In this document: positions 45,665 through 57,860 of the stretch, in pieces
How the letters are laid out: every line of letters begins with the position of its first letter
Position numbering within the stretch: the stretch's first letter is position 1
NCBI GenBank assembly: GCA_917880885.1
Contig: OU862917.1
Span: forward strand, 24,726,104-24,790,103
Reading direction: 5' to 3'
Length of the DNA: 64,000 nucleotides
Source: Limnephilus marmoratus
Lineage: Eukaryota; Arthropoda; Insecta; Trichoptera; Limnephilidae
Made by a program: the position numbers and the translations under genes
Notes under the pieces: model-generated
Told to the model about the DNA's origin: nothing
Databases searched by the model: none
The model's input: the letters and a program-made list of their open reading frames with translations, nothing else

Positions 45665-46060
45665 TTTTTACATTAGCTACACACAGGATGCCCTGAGAAA
45701 AATAATTTCCCTCAGGGCCTATCTCTTCTTACGGATATGTGATGTGGGGAAGGTCTGAGGAAGAAAAAGATATGAGGTGTGGGTAGGAATCTGGAGGTCA
45801 GTGTATCCAGAAGTGACGGACGTATGAATCCATCCCTCCAACTGCAGCGCAAGGCTGTGGTCGAAAGAGTCCGTCTGGAAAGGTCAAAAGATCTCCCTCA
45901 ACCAGTCTCTCTCGATCCGACCCGCCACGTAGTATGTGGGCAAATGCATCCGCCGCCAAAACCTGGACAAACCTCACCCCATGAATTCAGGTACCCCTAC
46001 TAAGTCGCCAAACGTAGCGAACCACTTGTGGTGACCTATGGCAGAAGTGTTGTTTATCCT
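45665..46060 (-). repeat. RepA family copy 5, inverted to copy 4
   Basis: Minus-strand orientation, tail to tail with copy 4. The arms are complementary over roughly 200 bp, so the pair could fold into a long hairpin. A further tail fragment lies at 46075-46125. Confidence 0.7.
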
Positions 46061-46125
46061 AAGGGAAATGGATGTGACCTAAGGGAAATTATTTTCCTCA
46101 GGGCCTCCTATATGGAGTTTATGAA

Positions 46126-46974
46126 AAAGAATATATGTTGTTACCTTATTTACACTCATTTTCTGTAGGTTTGGTGTACTTTTGTATACTTGGTCTATCT
46201 AGGAAAGCGTCATCACATTATTTTATCTTCCTGCCTGCACAACCAACCAGCCAAGAGTCCTCCCGGTGTGGAGGGGTATTTTGTTCCAGAACATAATTTC
46301 TTCGCATATAAAAATGTTTTGTCAGTGAGGACAGATTCAAATGGGAAATCCTATCCTAAAGTTTTCCTGTTCTGCCGGTATTTTTTTTCCTTTTAAATTA
46401 GTTTAATCTTGTGTCTGCATCTTCTCATATTTTTTATGTGTGTGAAACGTAATTGTGTGTAAATTTTTATTATTATTATACTGTCCATAATCTGCCGATT
46501 TCTAGAAAATCAGCATGCCAATATTCATATTGGCATGCTGCGTATGCCGCGCCGTTGTGAACCACTAGTTTCAAATAATTTGATACTGGTGAGTAATTAT
46601 TGCATGCAGTTCTCCGTTAATTGTATATGTATCTACCTGCCAATTCTGTCAATGCTCAGACGGGACCCGTCTACATAATTTTTAAGAACAGAAATTTATT
46701 ATTTTAATTACGATCATTATTAACAACACGAAAAAGGACGGACAAATAACCGAGGGTAATTTAATTGGTAGCGTACTTGTTAGAAATGCCTCTGCAGCAA
46801 TTAGGTGAATAAGCATTGACCGAAGATAGGTGGCTTCAAAAAAGGATCATAAACATCGTACATTAGGTGTCTCTACAAGGCTTATTCTTTTCTGATGGCA
46901 GGAAGATCATTCTTAACCTACAGGCCGACCAGCGGGTTAAAGACTTCCCCCTTCTTGCAAATGTTAATAGCTTC
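46126..46974. other. Intergenic sequence with a short palindrome
   Basis: No gene recognised. A perfect inverted repeat CAGCATGCCAATAT with a 2-nt loop lies at 46511-46540. Confidence 0.5.
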
Positions 46975-47350
46975 TGTAAAGTTTTAAGGTAAGGAACCAG
47001 TAAAATAAAGACTCATCTTCAGGACAAATTCTAAGGAACTCTTGATTTATTTCGTTCTATTTCCAATTACATTTTTTATAATCGGAAGATACAAAACTAC
47101 CCGAGACAGACCAAGGAGTTAGTAATTAGATGTAGTTTCAGCGAAGCGACGAAGAGGAAAGAGGTAGATCCTTTTAAAAAACCGTCCTTTATAGGAAATT
47201 TCCTTGGCTAGTCACAGTTTTGTACCTTCCGGACATCTGTTGATAATTTAGCTAACTAACTATGAGAGTTCTCACCTAATGTTTTTACGTGGATCTCGAG
47301 AGGTGTGAGTCCTGGCTAAATTCGATATTTAAAGGCCTGAATTTTATACA
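46975..47350 (-). repeat. BEL/Pao 3' LTR
   Basis: 376 bp, begins TGTAAAGTTTTAAGG on plus and ends TTTTATACA. Confidence 0.95.
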
Positions 47351-47978
47351 TATTCCCAGCCAAAAAACGGTGAGGAATGAGTTTTTTATTAAACTAAAAT
47401 TAACAAAAAATATACTACTTATAATACTAAAAATAGCTCACAAATTTTTTTACTTTAACTATTTCACCCCAGATTAAATTGTGCAATTAACAAATTCATA
47501 TTTACATGCTCTAGCTAAAAATTCAAAGTTAAAAATTAAATCAAAGAGTTATAACAATAAATTACACATTCAATTTTAGGACAAACACAATACAATGAGG
47601 ACGGGACCAGGTCTTCCTTCCAGGACAGCCAATTTTATTGTAAATATTATTAAATGTCTAAAATTAAATATATGTGGGCACTTGCAGTGTTTTTTTTTTT
47701 TTTAATTATTATTATTATTTTGGTTAGCTTATAACCTTTAATTTTCACTCAATCTGGTTTTTCTTTTTACACGAGTTTCACAAGAGGTCACGACCTCCAC
47801 CACCTTTATTCATTTTGCCTTTTTATTGTTTTACACTTTTATTTGCATTTTTTCATTAATTTTTTATTGTTTTTCGCTTTTATTTGTACTTTTTATTAAT
47901 TTAAAGTCTGGTTATAGAATCTGGTTATTATGTCTTGCTTGGGGGCGCCACACTGTGTTGGCGCTACTGGGTCGCTTC

Positions 47979-49988
47979 TTATTCTCCCTGGTCCATCTCG
48001 GGTAGATGGTCTTCACATTTGTTGTCCTCAATTGGAAGCAGGCATAGTTTTGATATTGCCCTCTGGACCGTTCCCTGTGCTGTGATGATGGTGGCCACTC
48101 GTACTCTTCCATCAGGCCCGGGATGTACAGCGTGCACTCGTCCTAGCCTCCAAAAACAAGGAGGTTCGTTGTCTTCCTTCAGAATGACCATCTGGCCTGG
48201 TTGCAGCTGCCTTTGGTTGTTGCCAGTCCATTTCGTCCGGGTCTGCAGCTCAGCCAAGTATTCTTTGCGCCACCTCGACCAAAAAGACTGTATTAGTTGG
48301 TTTAATTTTTGGTAATGATTCAATCTATTGACTGCTACATTCTGCAAATTCTGCTCCGGGATCGCTGCTAAACTCGTTCCAATGAGAAAGTGACCAGGAC
48401 TGAGAGGTTTTAGGTCTTTGGGGTCATTGGACAGCGGACAGAGGGGACGGGAATTCAAGCATGATTCAATTTGACATAATACAGTACTGAATTCCTCATA
48501 TGTTAATAGTGAAACGTTTGCTACCCTTTTCAAATGATATTTTACTGATTTGATCCCTGCCTCCCAAAGTCCCCCGAAGTGCGGGGCCCTTGCTGGTATG
48601 AATTTCCAGCGAATAGATAAATTGGCTAAGTATTTATCAATTTTTTCATTTGAATTTTCCAAAAATTCATATATTTCCCTTAATTCATTATTCGCGCCCT
48701 TAAAATTAGTGGCGTTATCTGAAAACATTTTACTGGGTTTCCCTCTTCGCGAGATGAAACGTTTAAACGCATTTAAGAAGCTATCAGTGCTTAAAGACAT
48801 TACTAGTTCCAGATGTATTGCTTTGGTTACCATACATATAAATAGACATATATAAGATTTTACGCTGTGAGTCTTACGGCTAACACCTGATTTGATCAAA
48901 ATGGGGCCGCAGAAATCCACGCCTGATGATTGAAATGCGCGACCTTCCGTTATTCGTTCGGCAGGTAGGTCCGCCATCAGTTGTTGCTCTGTTTTCGGGT
49001 TACATCTAAAACATATAATACAGTATCTGAGAACCTTTTTAATTAAATTTTTACCCATAATCGGCCAGTATTTCATTCTTAATAACGCTAACAATGCCTG
49101 CGTTCCTGCATGTAAATATAAATAATGGTAGTGCCTGACAATAAGCTCACTTAGTTTATGATGTGATGGTAGTACCATGGGGTGCTGTTGGCTTTCCGAT
49201 ATCATTTTTCCGTTGGACAACCTACCCCCCACCCGGATTAAATCCTTAAACAAATAAGGATTTAATGACTTTAACCTACTACTATTCTTTACATTTACCC
49301 CGGCTTGTAAGGCCCTCGTCTCTTCGGGGAATGCAAAACATTGTGCACGAGATATTAATAAGTGAAGTGAATTCTCCAATTCGTAAACAGTTAGTGCTCC
49401 GCTACGCCTGGACAAGGAATTTCTGCAATTAAATATAAATCTTAAAATATAAGCTGTCACCCTTTGCAATTTGGTTAAGCAAGAGTATCTGGAAAATATT
49501 TCCCAATCCTGTTTTACGGCTGAAATTAAAGTTAGTTTTAATCTTTCTTCTGGTAGATCCAACGGCGTAACTTCACTGCTGGTAATCGGGTAATCGCCTG
49601 AAATCAACCAGGTGGGTCCATGCCACCAAATGTCAGACTTTAGTAGCTGCGACACCGTCGCGCCTCTGGATAAAACGTCCGCCGCATTATCCTCCGATCT
49701 TACGTGTTTCCATTGTGCGGGTTGACTGGACTCTTGGATTTCAGCTACCCTATTGGCCACAAATGTGTTCCACCTTGCTGGCTGTCCACGAATCCAGAAT
49801 AGCGTTATCATGGAATCGCACCAGTAGGTTGTATCTATTTCATTTAAGTTCATAGCTATTTTGACATAGTTCACTAATTTTGTGAGTAAAACAGCACCAC
49901 AAAGCTCCAGCTTTGGTAGTGATATGCTTTTCAACGGTGCCACCCTTGATTTTGATGTGACTAAATAAGAAGTTGTTTCCCGATTCAT
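47979..49988 (-). pseudogene. BEL/Pao RNase H C-terminus and integrase (shifted frame)
   Basis: Open for 669 codons, overlapping the previous frame by about 149 bases. Its ATG at 49988 is incidental. It begins with the RNase H continuation ([19 protein letters not shown]) and [10 protein letters not shown]. The integrase zinc-binding H...H and CIICFRC lie around residues 270-335. The catalytic D of GVDFCGP, D of FSDNATNF and E of GGLWEAGIK are present. A C-terminal module ([14 protein letters not shown]...WRLGRV) is typical of BEL integrases. All residues needed for strand transfer are visible. The shift from the upstream frame is a single-base change with no evident slippery heptamer, so I read it as mutation or sequencing error, not programmed frameshifting. 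Confidence 0.85.
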
Positions 49989-52900
49989 CAGTAGACACTA
50001 TATATATACATGCTGCATAGGCCCTCTCCGAGGCGTCACAGAATCCATGCAGATGCAGTTTAACTTGATGTTTGCAAATTACCTTTCTCGGTATTTTTAA
50101 ATTATTTAAAAGAGGTAATTCATTTATGTATGAATTCCACGCATTCATCTGTTCAGATGGAACATCTTCGTCCCACTGAATCTTAGTTTGCCACAAACTT
50201 TGCATTATCAGTTTTGCGACTAAAGTTATTGGGCCTATCAGTCCCAATGGGTCAAAGGTAGAGGCGATACATGATAACATTTGGCGTTTGCTTTTAACGC
50301 AGGCTTCTAAGGGCTCTACAATGTACTGAAAATAGTCCTGCTGATTATTCCATGACAACCCTAGAATTTTCTTTTCCTTGGGGTTATCAGTAATAATCAT
50401 ATCTGTATCACTCTCTGGTTTCGAACTTATAGAGGGTAAATTTGATCGCCATTTTCGTAAATTCATGCCAGCAGATGCCAAAATGCTGCTCAACTGTTGC
50501 TTAATAGTGAGACAATCTGCCTCATTTTCGTCGCCAGTTATCAAATCATCCATATAAAAGTTGTATTTGAGGATGCGACTGACCTTTCTGTATGCTTCTT
50601 GATTTTCTGTTCCTAACTGTTCCAAGCATCTGGTAGCCAGAAAGGATGATGGTCCCAAACCGTAGGTGACAGTATTGAGTTGATAGTGTCGGATTTCTTC
50701 TTCCGGAGAGTCCCTCCAGACTATGCGCTGCAAATCTCTATCCTCAGGCTGCACCAATATTTGACGATACATCTTCTCGATGTCGGCAGTTAATGCATAT
50801 TGGTGCTTTCTGAAAAATAATAATTGCGCACATAAATCCTTTTGTAAAACTGGCCCTACCATGAGGGCGTCGTTTAATGATATACCGGTTGATGACTTGG
50901 CTGATCCGTCAAACACGACCCTGGTTTTGGTTGTCGTGCTAGACTCCTTCATCACTGCATGGTGTGGCAAATAATAACAAATTTTATCTTTTGGCGGTGC
51001 TTCGCACAGCGTCATATGCCCCAATTCCTGATACTCTTTCATGAATTTTTTATAATCTAGCATCAGGTCCTTATTGGCAAGAATTTTTTTTTCCATATTA
51101 TAGAATCTTTTTTCAGCCACCTTTAGGGTTTCACCCATTTGATTAATATTGGGCCGCAGCGGTAATCTTACCGCAAAACGTCCTTTCTCATCTCTTTCAT
51201 GCGTGCGTAAGAAGCTCTCTTCACATGCTCTTTCTTCGTGGCTTCTATGTTTTACAGGAGCTAGTTCTTCTATTTTCCAAAAGCTTTCTAATTGCTTATG
51301 CAATAAATTTAAGGATAAATTACAGGAATTTACTGGCCTTTTTGGTTTCGGAGTGGAGATAGGTCCAGCGACAAGCCATCCTAGCTCGGTCCTTTGTAGC
51401 GTGAGTCCAGCATCTCCAATTCTCATTCGATCGGTATGCAAGACTTCCCAGAACACCTCCGCTCCCAGTAGCAGATCTATCGGGCTGGTAATGTTGAAGT
51501 TCGGATCTGCTAATTGGAGACCGCTAGGGATCCCCGCGTCTTTTCTCTGAAAGGAAATTTGTGGCAGGTTACTGGTCACTTCAGGTATTATCAGGCATTC
51601 TATATTCCTTTTATATTCAGAATAGCTTGAAGTTATATTGAATTCCACTTTATATTTTATATTTAAAATCTTATTGTGGATTCCCGTAACAGGAATGTTG
51701 ACCCTTTTCTCTTTTGATTTCAATTTCTTTGCAAATTCCTTACTTATAAAATTAGTTTGTGCCCCAGAATCTAATAGAGCTCTTGCTTGAATTGATTGTC
51801 CGGCATCGTCCTTTATGTTGATGATGGCAGTGGACAATAACACGAAATTTGGTTCTACCTTCGCGGCATGATTTGTTACCAAAGGCGCTTCCTTCGCGGA
51901 AGATGTTGATGCCCTTTCGTGTTTTGATTCCTCCTCTTGTTTAAAATGAAGTAACGTATTGTGATTTACGCCATCGCATTTACGGCAATTAAATTTTGAT
52001 TTGCAATCCTTTAATTTATGACCGAAGTTTAAACATTTTAAACAAGCGCCTAATTTGTGTATTTTATCAATTCGTTCTTTTGGCTTCAATTCCAAAAATT
52101 TGCGGCAATAATAAATCTTATGATTATCGTTGCAATGTAAACATTTTAATTTTTGTGCAGAAAATGAAACCATAGCTTCCTTTTTATAATTATGCGGATT
52201 CGTTTTTCCCGGATTAATTCTTTTTTCGTTATTTGATGAGGCCTCTAATACTTGGGCCCTTGTATACAAACATTTAATAAATTCTTCGTAGGTAGGTAGA
52301 TTGTTTTTTATTGGGTATTGTTCCCAATGAGCCCTTGTATTTGAATCTAGCTTGTTTGATAACAAATAAATCAATACTACATCCCAATTTTTCGTAGCTA
52401 TATTTAATTTATTTAGCGATTTTAAATGCAACTGTGCCTCGTCCAATAGGCTTCTTATTGCGACGTGATTTTCTGCTTTTAAGTCCGGTAATTTAAACAA
52501 CGCGTTTACATGATTATTTATAATTATTTTTGAGTTTTCGTATCTGTCCGTGAGCATCTCCCAGGCCATTAAATAGTTGTCAACTTGCATTGGCAATGCT
52601 GTTATAAGCTTAAGCGCTTCCCCTTTTAGACAAGAACGCAAATAATAAAATTTTTGAACGGCATCTAGGTTAGAATTACTGTCTACTAAAGATATAAACG
52701 CATCTCGGAATTCTATCCATTCGCAGTAATCACCCTTAAATTTTGGTAACTCTATTATCGGCAGTTTAATGTTGTTGTTTGTTTTGCCTGCGGAATGGTC
52801 CGAACCTAACCTCTCTTTAGCGTTGGATAAAACATCAAAATAATCGTTTTCAAAGCTCGCCCTTTCTTGATCTCCCTCATCGGGAGATAAGGCTTCTATA

Positions 52901-53061
52901 TTACCTTGAATTTCCTCGAATTGATCCATTAAAAGCTCGAAATGTTTTATACGTAATCCTAGTTCACTTTGTGTCAACGAAATTTTGTTTAAAAATTCTC
53001 TGAATCTCGTGACTTTCCCCTTACAGATTCCCCTTTTACCGATTAGCGTTTTTAAATCCAT
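49840..53061 (-). CDS. BEL/Pao Gag-protease-RT (first part of polyprotein)
   Basis: Starts at the ATG 53061 (MDLKTLIGK); the frame extends three codons upstream without an ATG. From about residue 105, [18 protein letters not shown] marks the BEL-type gag. Three Cys/His knuckles follow at about 310-370. The protease has DSGAQTNF near 434. The RT has [10 protein letters not shown] and YMDD near 838, then the RNase H start [16 protein letters not shown]. The frame leaves the family consensus after about residue 1027 (ESGNN) and ends in unrelated sequence, so the true protein continues in the frame of the next entry. Other motifs are intact. BEL/Pao normally encodes one gag-pol ORF. Confidence 0.9.
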   Translation of the reverse strand: MDLKTLIGKRGICKGKVTRFREFLNKISLTQSELGLRIKHFELLMDQFEEIQGNIEALSPDEGDQERASFENDYFDVLSNAKERLGSDHSAGKTNNNIKLPIIELPKFKGDYCEWIEFRDAFISLVDSNSNLDAVQKFYYLRSCLKGEALKLITALPMQVDNYLMAWEMLTDRYENSKIIINNHVNALFKLPDLKAENHVAIRSLLDEAQLHLKSLNKLNIATKNWDVVLIYLLSNKLDSNTRAHWEQYPIKNNLPTYEEFIKCLYTRAQVLEASSNNEKRINPGKTNPHNYKKEAMVSFSAQKLKCLHCNDNHKIYYCRKFLELKPKERIDKIHKLGACLKCLNFGHKLKDCKSKFNCRKCDGVNHNTLLHFKQEEESKHERASTSSAKEAPLVTNHAAKVEPNFVLLSTAIINIKDDAGQSIQARALLDSGAQTNFISKEFAKKLKSKEKRVNIPVTGIHNKILNIKYKVEFNITSSYSEYKRNIECLIIPEVTSNLPQISFQRKDAGIPSGLQLADPNFNITSPIDLLLGAEVFWEVLHTDRMRIGDAGLTLQRTELGWLVAGPISTPKPKRPVNSCNLSLNLLHKQLESFWKIEELAPVKHRSHEERACEESFLRTHERDEKGRFAVRLPLRPNINQMGETLKVAEKRFYNMEKKILANKDLMLDYKKFMKEYQELGHMTLCEAPPKDKICYYLPHHAVMKESSTTTKTRVVFDGSAKSSTGISLNDALMVGPVLQKDLCAQLLFFRKHQYALTADIEKMYRQILVQPEDRDLQRIVWRDSPEEEIRHYQLNTVTYGLGPSSFLATRCLEQLGTENQEAYRKVSRILKYNFYMDDLITGDENEADCLTIKQQLSSILASAGMNLRKWRSNLPSISSKPESDTDMIITDNPKEKKILGLSWNNQQDYFQYIVEPLEACVKSKRQMLSCIASTFDPLGLIGPITLVAKLIMQSLWQTKIQWDEDVPSEQMNAWNSYINELPLLNNLKIPRKVICKHQVKLHLHGFCDASERAYAACIYIVSTDESGNNFLFSHIKIKGGTVEKHITTKAGALWCCFTHKISELCQNSYELK

Positions 53062-53640
53062 TTTTATCAAATCAGGTACTTACAATTTACAGAGTTATCC
53101 AATTATTTTATCACAATAACCGTTTAAAACTATTAATCCTGTAATAACCACTGACAACTTCTCAATCCGTCACAACACGATCTGCGATAATCGACAATCC
53201 GTTAAATTTCGCCCATAGAGTATTATTAGCAACAAACTGTTTTATCGGCTTCGCGGTTGATTCAAATAATTATTTCGGAGAAAGTTTCCATTAATCCCGG
53301 AATTTATAACATTGTTGTAGTTTTTTGCGATAATCTAATTGCCGGCTGCAATGTCGTGTTATTTTTTTGTAAACTTGTTCATACCGGCTTGCAACAATTT
53401 TTTTTATGAGAAATGCACAATATTGATGTCATTAAATTTTTTGCTTTCTTTTTTTTAGGATTTTTATGGTAAGGTGGGTAGTATGGAATGGATTGGTCAC
53501 TTGCCCTTTTATCGTGATGTCTTCTGGATGCTGGAATCTGCTTGATGGATTCTGGCTGCATTTCTGGTTCCTTCTTCAGTGCTGGTTCTTTTTTATTAAT
53601 TTAATCACTCGCGTTAAACTATCCGACTCGTAGGATCAAA

Positions 53641-54016
53641 TGTAAAGTTTTAAGGTAAGGAACCGGTAAAATAAAGACTCATCTTCAGGACAAATTCTAA
53701 GGAACTCTTGATTTATTTCGTTCTATTTCCAATTACATTTTTTATAATCGGAAGATACAAAACTACCCGAGACAGACCAAGGAGTTAGTAATTAGATGTA
53801 GTTTCAGCGAAGCGACGAAGAGGAAAGAGGTAGATCCTTTTAAAAAACCGTCATTTATAGGAAATTTCCTTGGCTAGTCACAGTTTTGTACCTTCCGGAC
53901 ATCTGTTGATAATTTAGCTAACTAACTATGAGAGTTCTCACCTAATGTTTTTACGTGGATCTCGAGAGGTGTGAGTCCTGGCTAAATTCGATATTTAAAG
54001 GCCTGAATTTTATACA
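53641..54016 (-). repeat. BEL/Pao 5' LTR
   Basis: 376 bp, near-identical to the other LTR. On the minus strand the sequence following it, TTTGATCCTACGAGTCGG, is the candidate primer-binding site; I could not assign the tRNA. Confidence 0.9.
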
Positions 54017-54100
54017 GCTTCTATGACTCGTTCTTCACGATCTAGATACACTCCTCTTTTTACTCACAAAAACCTTCCGCATAGCATCCCTAAAGATGAC
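54017..54100 (+). repeat. Fragment of the 25-kb LINE family (BEL target)
   Basis: CTTCTATGACTCGTTCTT and CATCCCTAAAGATGACA match the region around 25258-25410 with deletions. The BEL element is inserted at its edge. Confidence 0.5.
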
Positions 54101-54762
54101 ACTGCATGAATAAATCTAAAGTATTAGAGGACAGTTTCGGGTTGTCGTCGAATTTGATTTGAGTTTTGTTGAACGTTTTTGCAGAACTGCTATCATCACT
54201 AAAAATATTGGTCATAAACGCCTTTTATGTGCCTGTCATTAGGTACTCGAATGTATCTATCCAGCCCACTATTCTATCAAGTCCACGTGATTACGCATTA
54301 GGTAGCTCTATTATGTAAAACTAATTCTCAGTTACGAGAATATTATTTGGAGCGGAATCTCGACGTGACATCATCATTGAATAAACCAACTATTACAACG
54401 GTATGACATTCTTTTGAATTTACGACTACAGCCTTTTTGCCTACGTAAGGCTTAAGCGGCTCTTATTCCTGCCATTGCGGGGCTTACTGGTTTTCATTTA
54501 CTTTCTGCTATTGTTTGCAGTATTCGTCTTTGTTCGGGCACAAATATAAAGTTTCAAAATTCAGAATCCGATCGTATTATTTTTTCTGCGGGCCGTTATT
54601 CTTGTCTTTTTTGTTCCGTTTGAAAGTTGACGTTTTTCGCCTATCCGTAAGGATATCACAGATAAAGCAAGTCTATCATGGAAATAATAATAATAGATCT
54701 TTCAACGCTTGAGAGCCCGTGGCCCGTGGAAAGTGTTTCTATTTTTGATACTGACAATTGCT
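54101..54762. other. Intergenic sequence, nothing recognised
   Basis: No supported gene. The 65-codon frame at 54515-54712 has no motif. Confidence 0.4.
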
Positions 54763-55865
54763 TTAAATTCCGCCACTTTGGATTTTGAGTTCAAAGGTTG
54801 CGGATTCGTTTACGTCCAAAAATAAAGTATCGTAGTATTTTTTGACCGTTTTTTTGTTGATTGTTTTTTTTAATAAACTGCTGGGGTAGGCAGAGAGGAC
54901 GGACCGCCAAACAACTCGGTCTTGGCACACACTCTTTGCCTTACTCACATTCATACATCGTCTCATACATACTCTTCTATTATTCTGACTTTTGACATGG
55001 CCCGTCTCAAGTATCTAATACACTTGATCGTGCCATGTCTTCCTCGGGCGTCCCCGACTTCTTCTACCATTCACATTTGTATCATATATTCTTTTTACAC
55101 TACTTTCTTCGCTCATTCGCTCTACGTGCCCAAACCATCTGAGGGTCCCTTTCTTAATTTTGCTCATTAAACTTACATCAGCCTTACATTCTTTGCGGAT
55201 ATCCACATTTCTAACACGATCATACATGGTTTTACCACACATACGTGTCAGGGATCTCATTTCAACAGCATTCAGTTTACTTTCATCCTTCCTCTGCCAG
55301 TTCCATGCCTCACTGCCATACATCAGGGTAGGTACCAGGACTCCATTGTGGACTGCTAGCTTCGCTTTTTTTGACAGTTTTTTTATTAGCGCCAACGGCA
55401 TTCAGTCCTCCATTAATGGAGTTACCGGCATTTACCCTTCTTTCAATATCTCTATCAGCCTTCCCATCTCTCGTAAACATACTACCCAGATAAACACACT
55501 CATCCACCTGCTCCAAGTATTCATCATTCACAACTATATCGCACACTGTTTTCGTACTCTCTCTTTCAAACACCATGACTTTAGACTTACTTACATTCAT
55601 CATTAACTCATTCTTCATACATACTTCGTTCATCCTAGATACTAGAGACTGTAGATCTTCCATAGTGTTAGAAATCAGCACGGCATCATCAGCATACAAC
55701 AGGCAACATACTTTCAGACTATTCAATTTCGCGCCCAATCCCACATCTTTCAATTCTTGCATACAATTATCCATGTATATATTGAATAACCATGGTGACA
55801 TTACGCAGCCTTGTTTAACACCTTTTGTGATGTTAAACCGTGCCGTGATGAATTTTAGAAAATAT
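54763..55865 (-). pseudogene. RTE-type LINE, RT C-terminal half, frameshifted
   Basis: On the minus strand, GVKQGCVMSPWLFNIYMDN (motif B) starts at about 55860. LLYADDAVLIS (catalytic YADD, about 55700) and KSKVMVFER follow, then YLGSMFTRDGK. A frameshift near 55390 moves to VLVPTLMYGSEAW, NAVEMRSLTRMCG and GTLRWFGHVERM. A further shift near 55000 leads to VCQDRVVWRSVLSAYPS. The order is that of a very common insect LINE family usually classed with RTE. 5'-truncated, with at least two frameshifts, so inactive. Confidence 0.8.
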
Positions 55866-56201
55866 ATAAACTTATGTTGCGCAGTGTATGGAAAAGAACT
55901 TCAACTGGAACTTTCGATTTAACTAATATACCTACACACGTACATAGTATTGCCTCCTTTCCTAGTATACGCCTTTCGTATTTTGTATTTTAAATGGCCC
56001 CGTAATGTTTCCATTTATGTCTAAAACTTTAAAAAATGATAGAATTACAATAATTGGGTTTTTTTTCTTTGTTTCAGATCTGTCCCGTGCAATTTGCCGT
56101 AGAAGCCCATGTAAGTACCTACCTGAACTTATATTTTTAACTTTTGAATGTAGCTACTATAACTTTGTGGTCATCCATTATAGATAAATGAACCAACTTT
56201 G
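55866..56201. other. Intergenic sequence, nothing recognised
   Basis: AT-rich, no supported gene. Confidence 0.4.
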
Positions 56202-56305
56202 TTTGAACCACTTATATACTTGAGTAAAGCCGACCGGTTTCAGAACGACTGTTCCTTCTTCAGGGCAAACGTATACTGATTTGACAAATATATAAGTGGT
56301 TCAAA
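56202..56305 (-). ncRNA. Penelope-type terminus with hammerhead-like ribozyme (copy B)
   Basis: Perfect 17-bp inverted arms (56202-56218 and 56289-56305, TTTGAACCACTTATATA) enclose the minus-strand core GCC-CTGAAGA, a bulged stem-loop AGGAAC/GTTCT, then GAAACCGGTC-GGC. All conserved hammerhead boxes (CUGANGA, GAAA, UC before the cleavage site) are present. GCC/GGC forms stem I and the outer arms extend it. Stem III (ACCGGU) is palindromic with no loop, so folding would favour a dimer. Predicted cleavage lies between 56232 and 56231. Confidence 0.6.
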
Positions 56306-57127
56306 TTTATTTATATTTTTAACTTTATTTGCTTTCCGACTCCATCTTTGTAGGCTGTTGCAAGGTTCGTAGAAAATGCATTTAACAAGTTTAGCTCATT
56401 GAGGGGGTGGAGGGGTGATTGGCTAAGAATTCCTGACATTACTTGAAGTCCATGTTCCACTGTGAGATTTAAATTAACTGCAAAACAAGTGGCAGTTTTT
56501 TACTTCAAGCTTTTTACACGTTCGAAATTTCTTCGAGTTAAAAAACTAGACTATCATGGAAAGCATTAGTTTCTGTGTTCCGATTTTTATCTACGTCACC
56601 GACAGCATATACTGTTTTATCTCTCGGCTTTCAGAACACTAACTTGCCAATGATCATGCCAGTCGAGAGAGCTGTCTTGTTGTTAAATAGAATCATTTCA
56701 AATGTCGATATGTCTAACATCAATGAAGCACAATTCAAACGGCAGGCTTAGTTGCTATTAGTTTAAATTTGTTTATCTCATCTAAAATATTTTCTCTTTT
56801 AAAAACGCTTTGAATTGTAATTTTGTAATGTTTTTAAAATGAATAAATTGGATTGAATTGGATTGAAGAAAAGCATCCAATAAAATATTCTGTCTTCTTC
56901 CCATTTCAAATCCAAAATAGTAGAACAGATTCCTTCTCCTTCCTTAAGGTAGGTTAGCTGGCCAGCATAACTCAATAGACGCCGCCACCTGTGTGAGTGT
57001 CGGACTCTGTACACAGATCTCACACTCGTCGAGTTGAGCACTTGAATACCAAATGGAGGCTGGACCTGAAGATTATGCGGCCTGAGAGGCAGCGATGTGA
57101 TGAATGCAATCCCCTTCTTGCTCGGTG
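56306..57127. other. Intergenic sequence with a LINE-like 3' tail
   Basis: No gene recognised. AATAAATTGGATTGAATTGG at 56840-56859 looks like a retroelement 3' tail (plus strand). Confidence 0.4.
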
Positions 57128-57860
57128 ATATTTATTTATTTATTTATTTATTATTACATTTATTACATACAAGATATAACAATATAAAAGGAAGCTTTGA
57201 CTGTCCAACTAGGAAGGTTTCCCGTTTTAGGACAGTCAAATTGGCAGGTTGCGTGTACATAATTTCACATTAATGGATTCAATAATAATTAACAATAATG
57301 GTACATATTGGGGGAGTTACTTAGATATTAGGTACAATATCAGATATAAGTTGTGTTATTCTAGGTATACATCAGTAATAAACAATAAAATCCAGGTAGG
57401 TACATGAAAATATAAAATAAAATAAAAATATCACATATAAATGTAAGAAAGAAAAATAAAAGTATTTTTTTTAGGAAAATACAAATTAGCAGTAATAAAC
57501 AATAAAATCCAGATAGGTACATGTAAAATATAAAATAAAAATATAATATATAAATGTAAGAAAGAAAAATAAAAAAATATTTTTTAGGAAAATACAAAAT
57601 ACAAAATCGAAGAAATCAACTCAGACTACGTTTTTTAATAATTTTTCGGAATCTGTCCTACCTAAGTCTAATAACCATTTTGTAATTTTAGTACCGAAGG
57701 ATGATAATTCACACAGTTTAAATTGAGAGGGGATTTTGTTGTATATTTTTGGTCCCAGGTATGAGAAAACTTTTTGATAAGCCGCAGTATTGCTTGTTGG
57801 AATAGAAAGGTCGTTTCTGCTCTTACTTCTGGTTTGGCGATTATATATGCACATATTTTT
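57128..57860 (-). pseudogene. Non-LTR retrotransposon C-terminus and 3' UTR
   Basis: On the minus strand, 57854-57621 reads RQTRSKSRNDLSIPTSNTAA, YQKVFSYLGPKIYNKIP and ITKWLL before the stop, the C-terminal tail typical of Jockey/CR1-like LINEs. The 3' UTR, which carries an internal duplication, ends in a TAAA repeat at about 57128. 5'-truncated. Confidence 0.7.
57368..57603 (-). repeat. Tandem duplication in the LINE 3' UTR, about 120 bp
   Basis: CAGTAATAAACAATAAAATC and GAAAGAAAAATAAAA blocks occur twice in the same order (57368-57487 and 57490-57603). Confidence 0.85.

Larger units (their letters stand above)
46975..54016 (-). mobile_element. BEL/Pao retrotransposon, 7.04 kb
   Basis: LTRs at 46975-47350 and 53641-54016 (376 bp each) run TG...CA with about two differences (ccag/ccgg and gtcc/gtca). 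The target duplication gcttc lies at 46970-46974 and 54017-54021. The domain order gag, protease, RT, RNase H, integrase is that of BEL/Pao. One frameshift near 49985 splits the polyprotein. No env. The target was a fragment of the LINE seen at 25 kb. Young but probably inactive unless the shift is a sequencing error. Confidence 0.95.

Noticed and set aside
45274..46003. Similar small proteins at 24506, 45274 and 45779
   Set aside because: The similarity reflects RepA copies sharing DNA sequence. The frames are offset, interrupted and present on either strand, so coding is not supported.
48550..48855. Plus-strand open frames within the BEL element, for example 101 codons at 48550
   Set aside because: Shadow frames opposite the well-supported integrase on the minus strand.
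49975..49990. Programmed frameshift in BEL pol
   Set aside because: No slippery heptamer or evident downstream structure, and BEL elements normally use a single frame. Mutation or base-call error is simpler.
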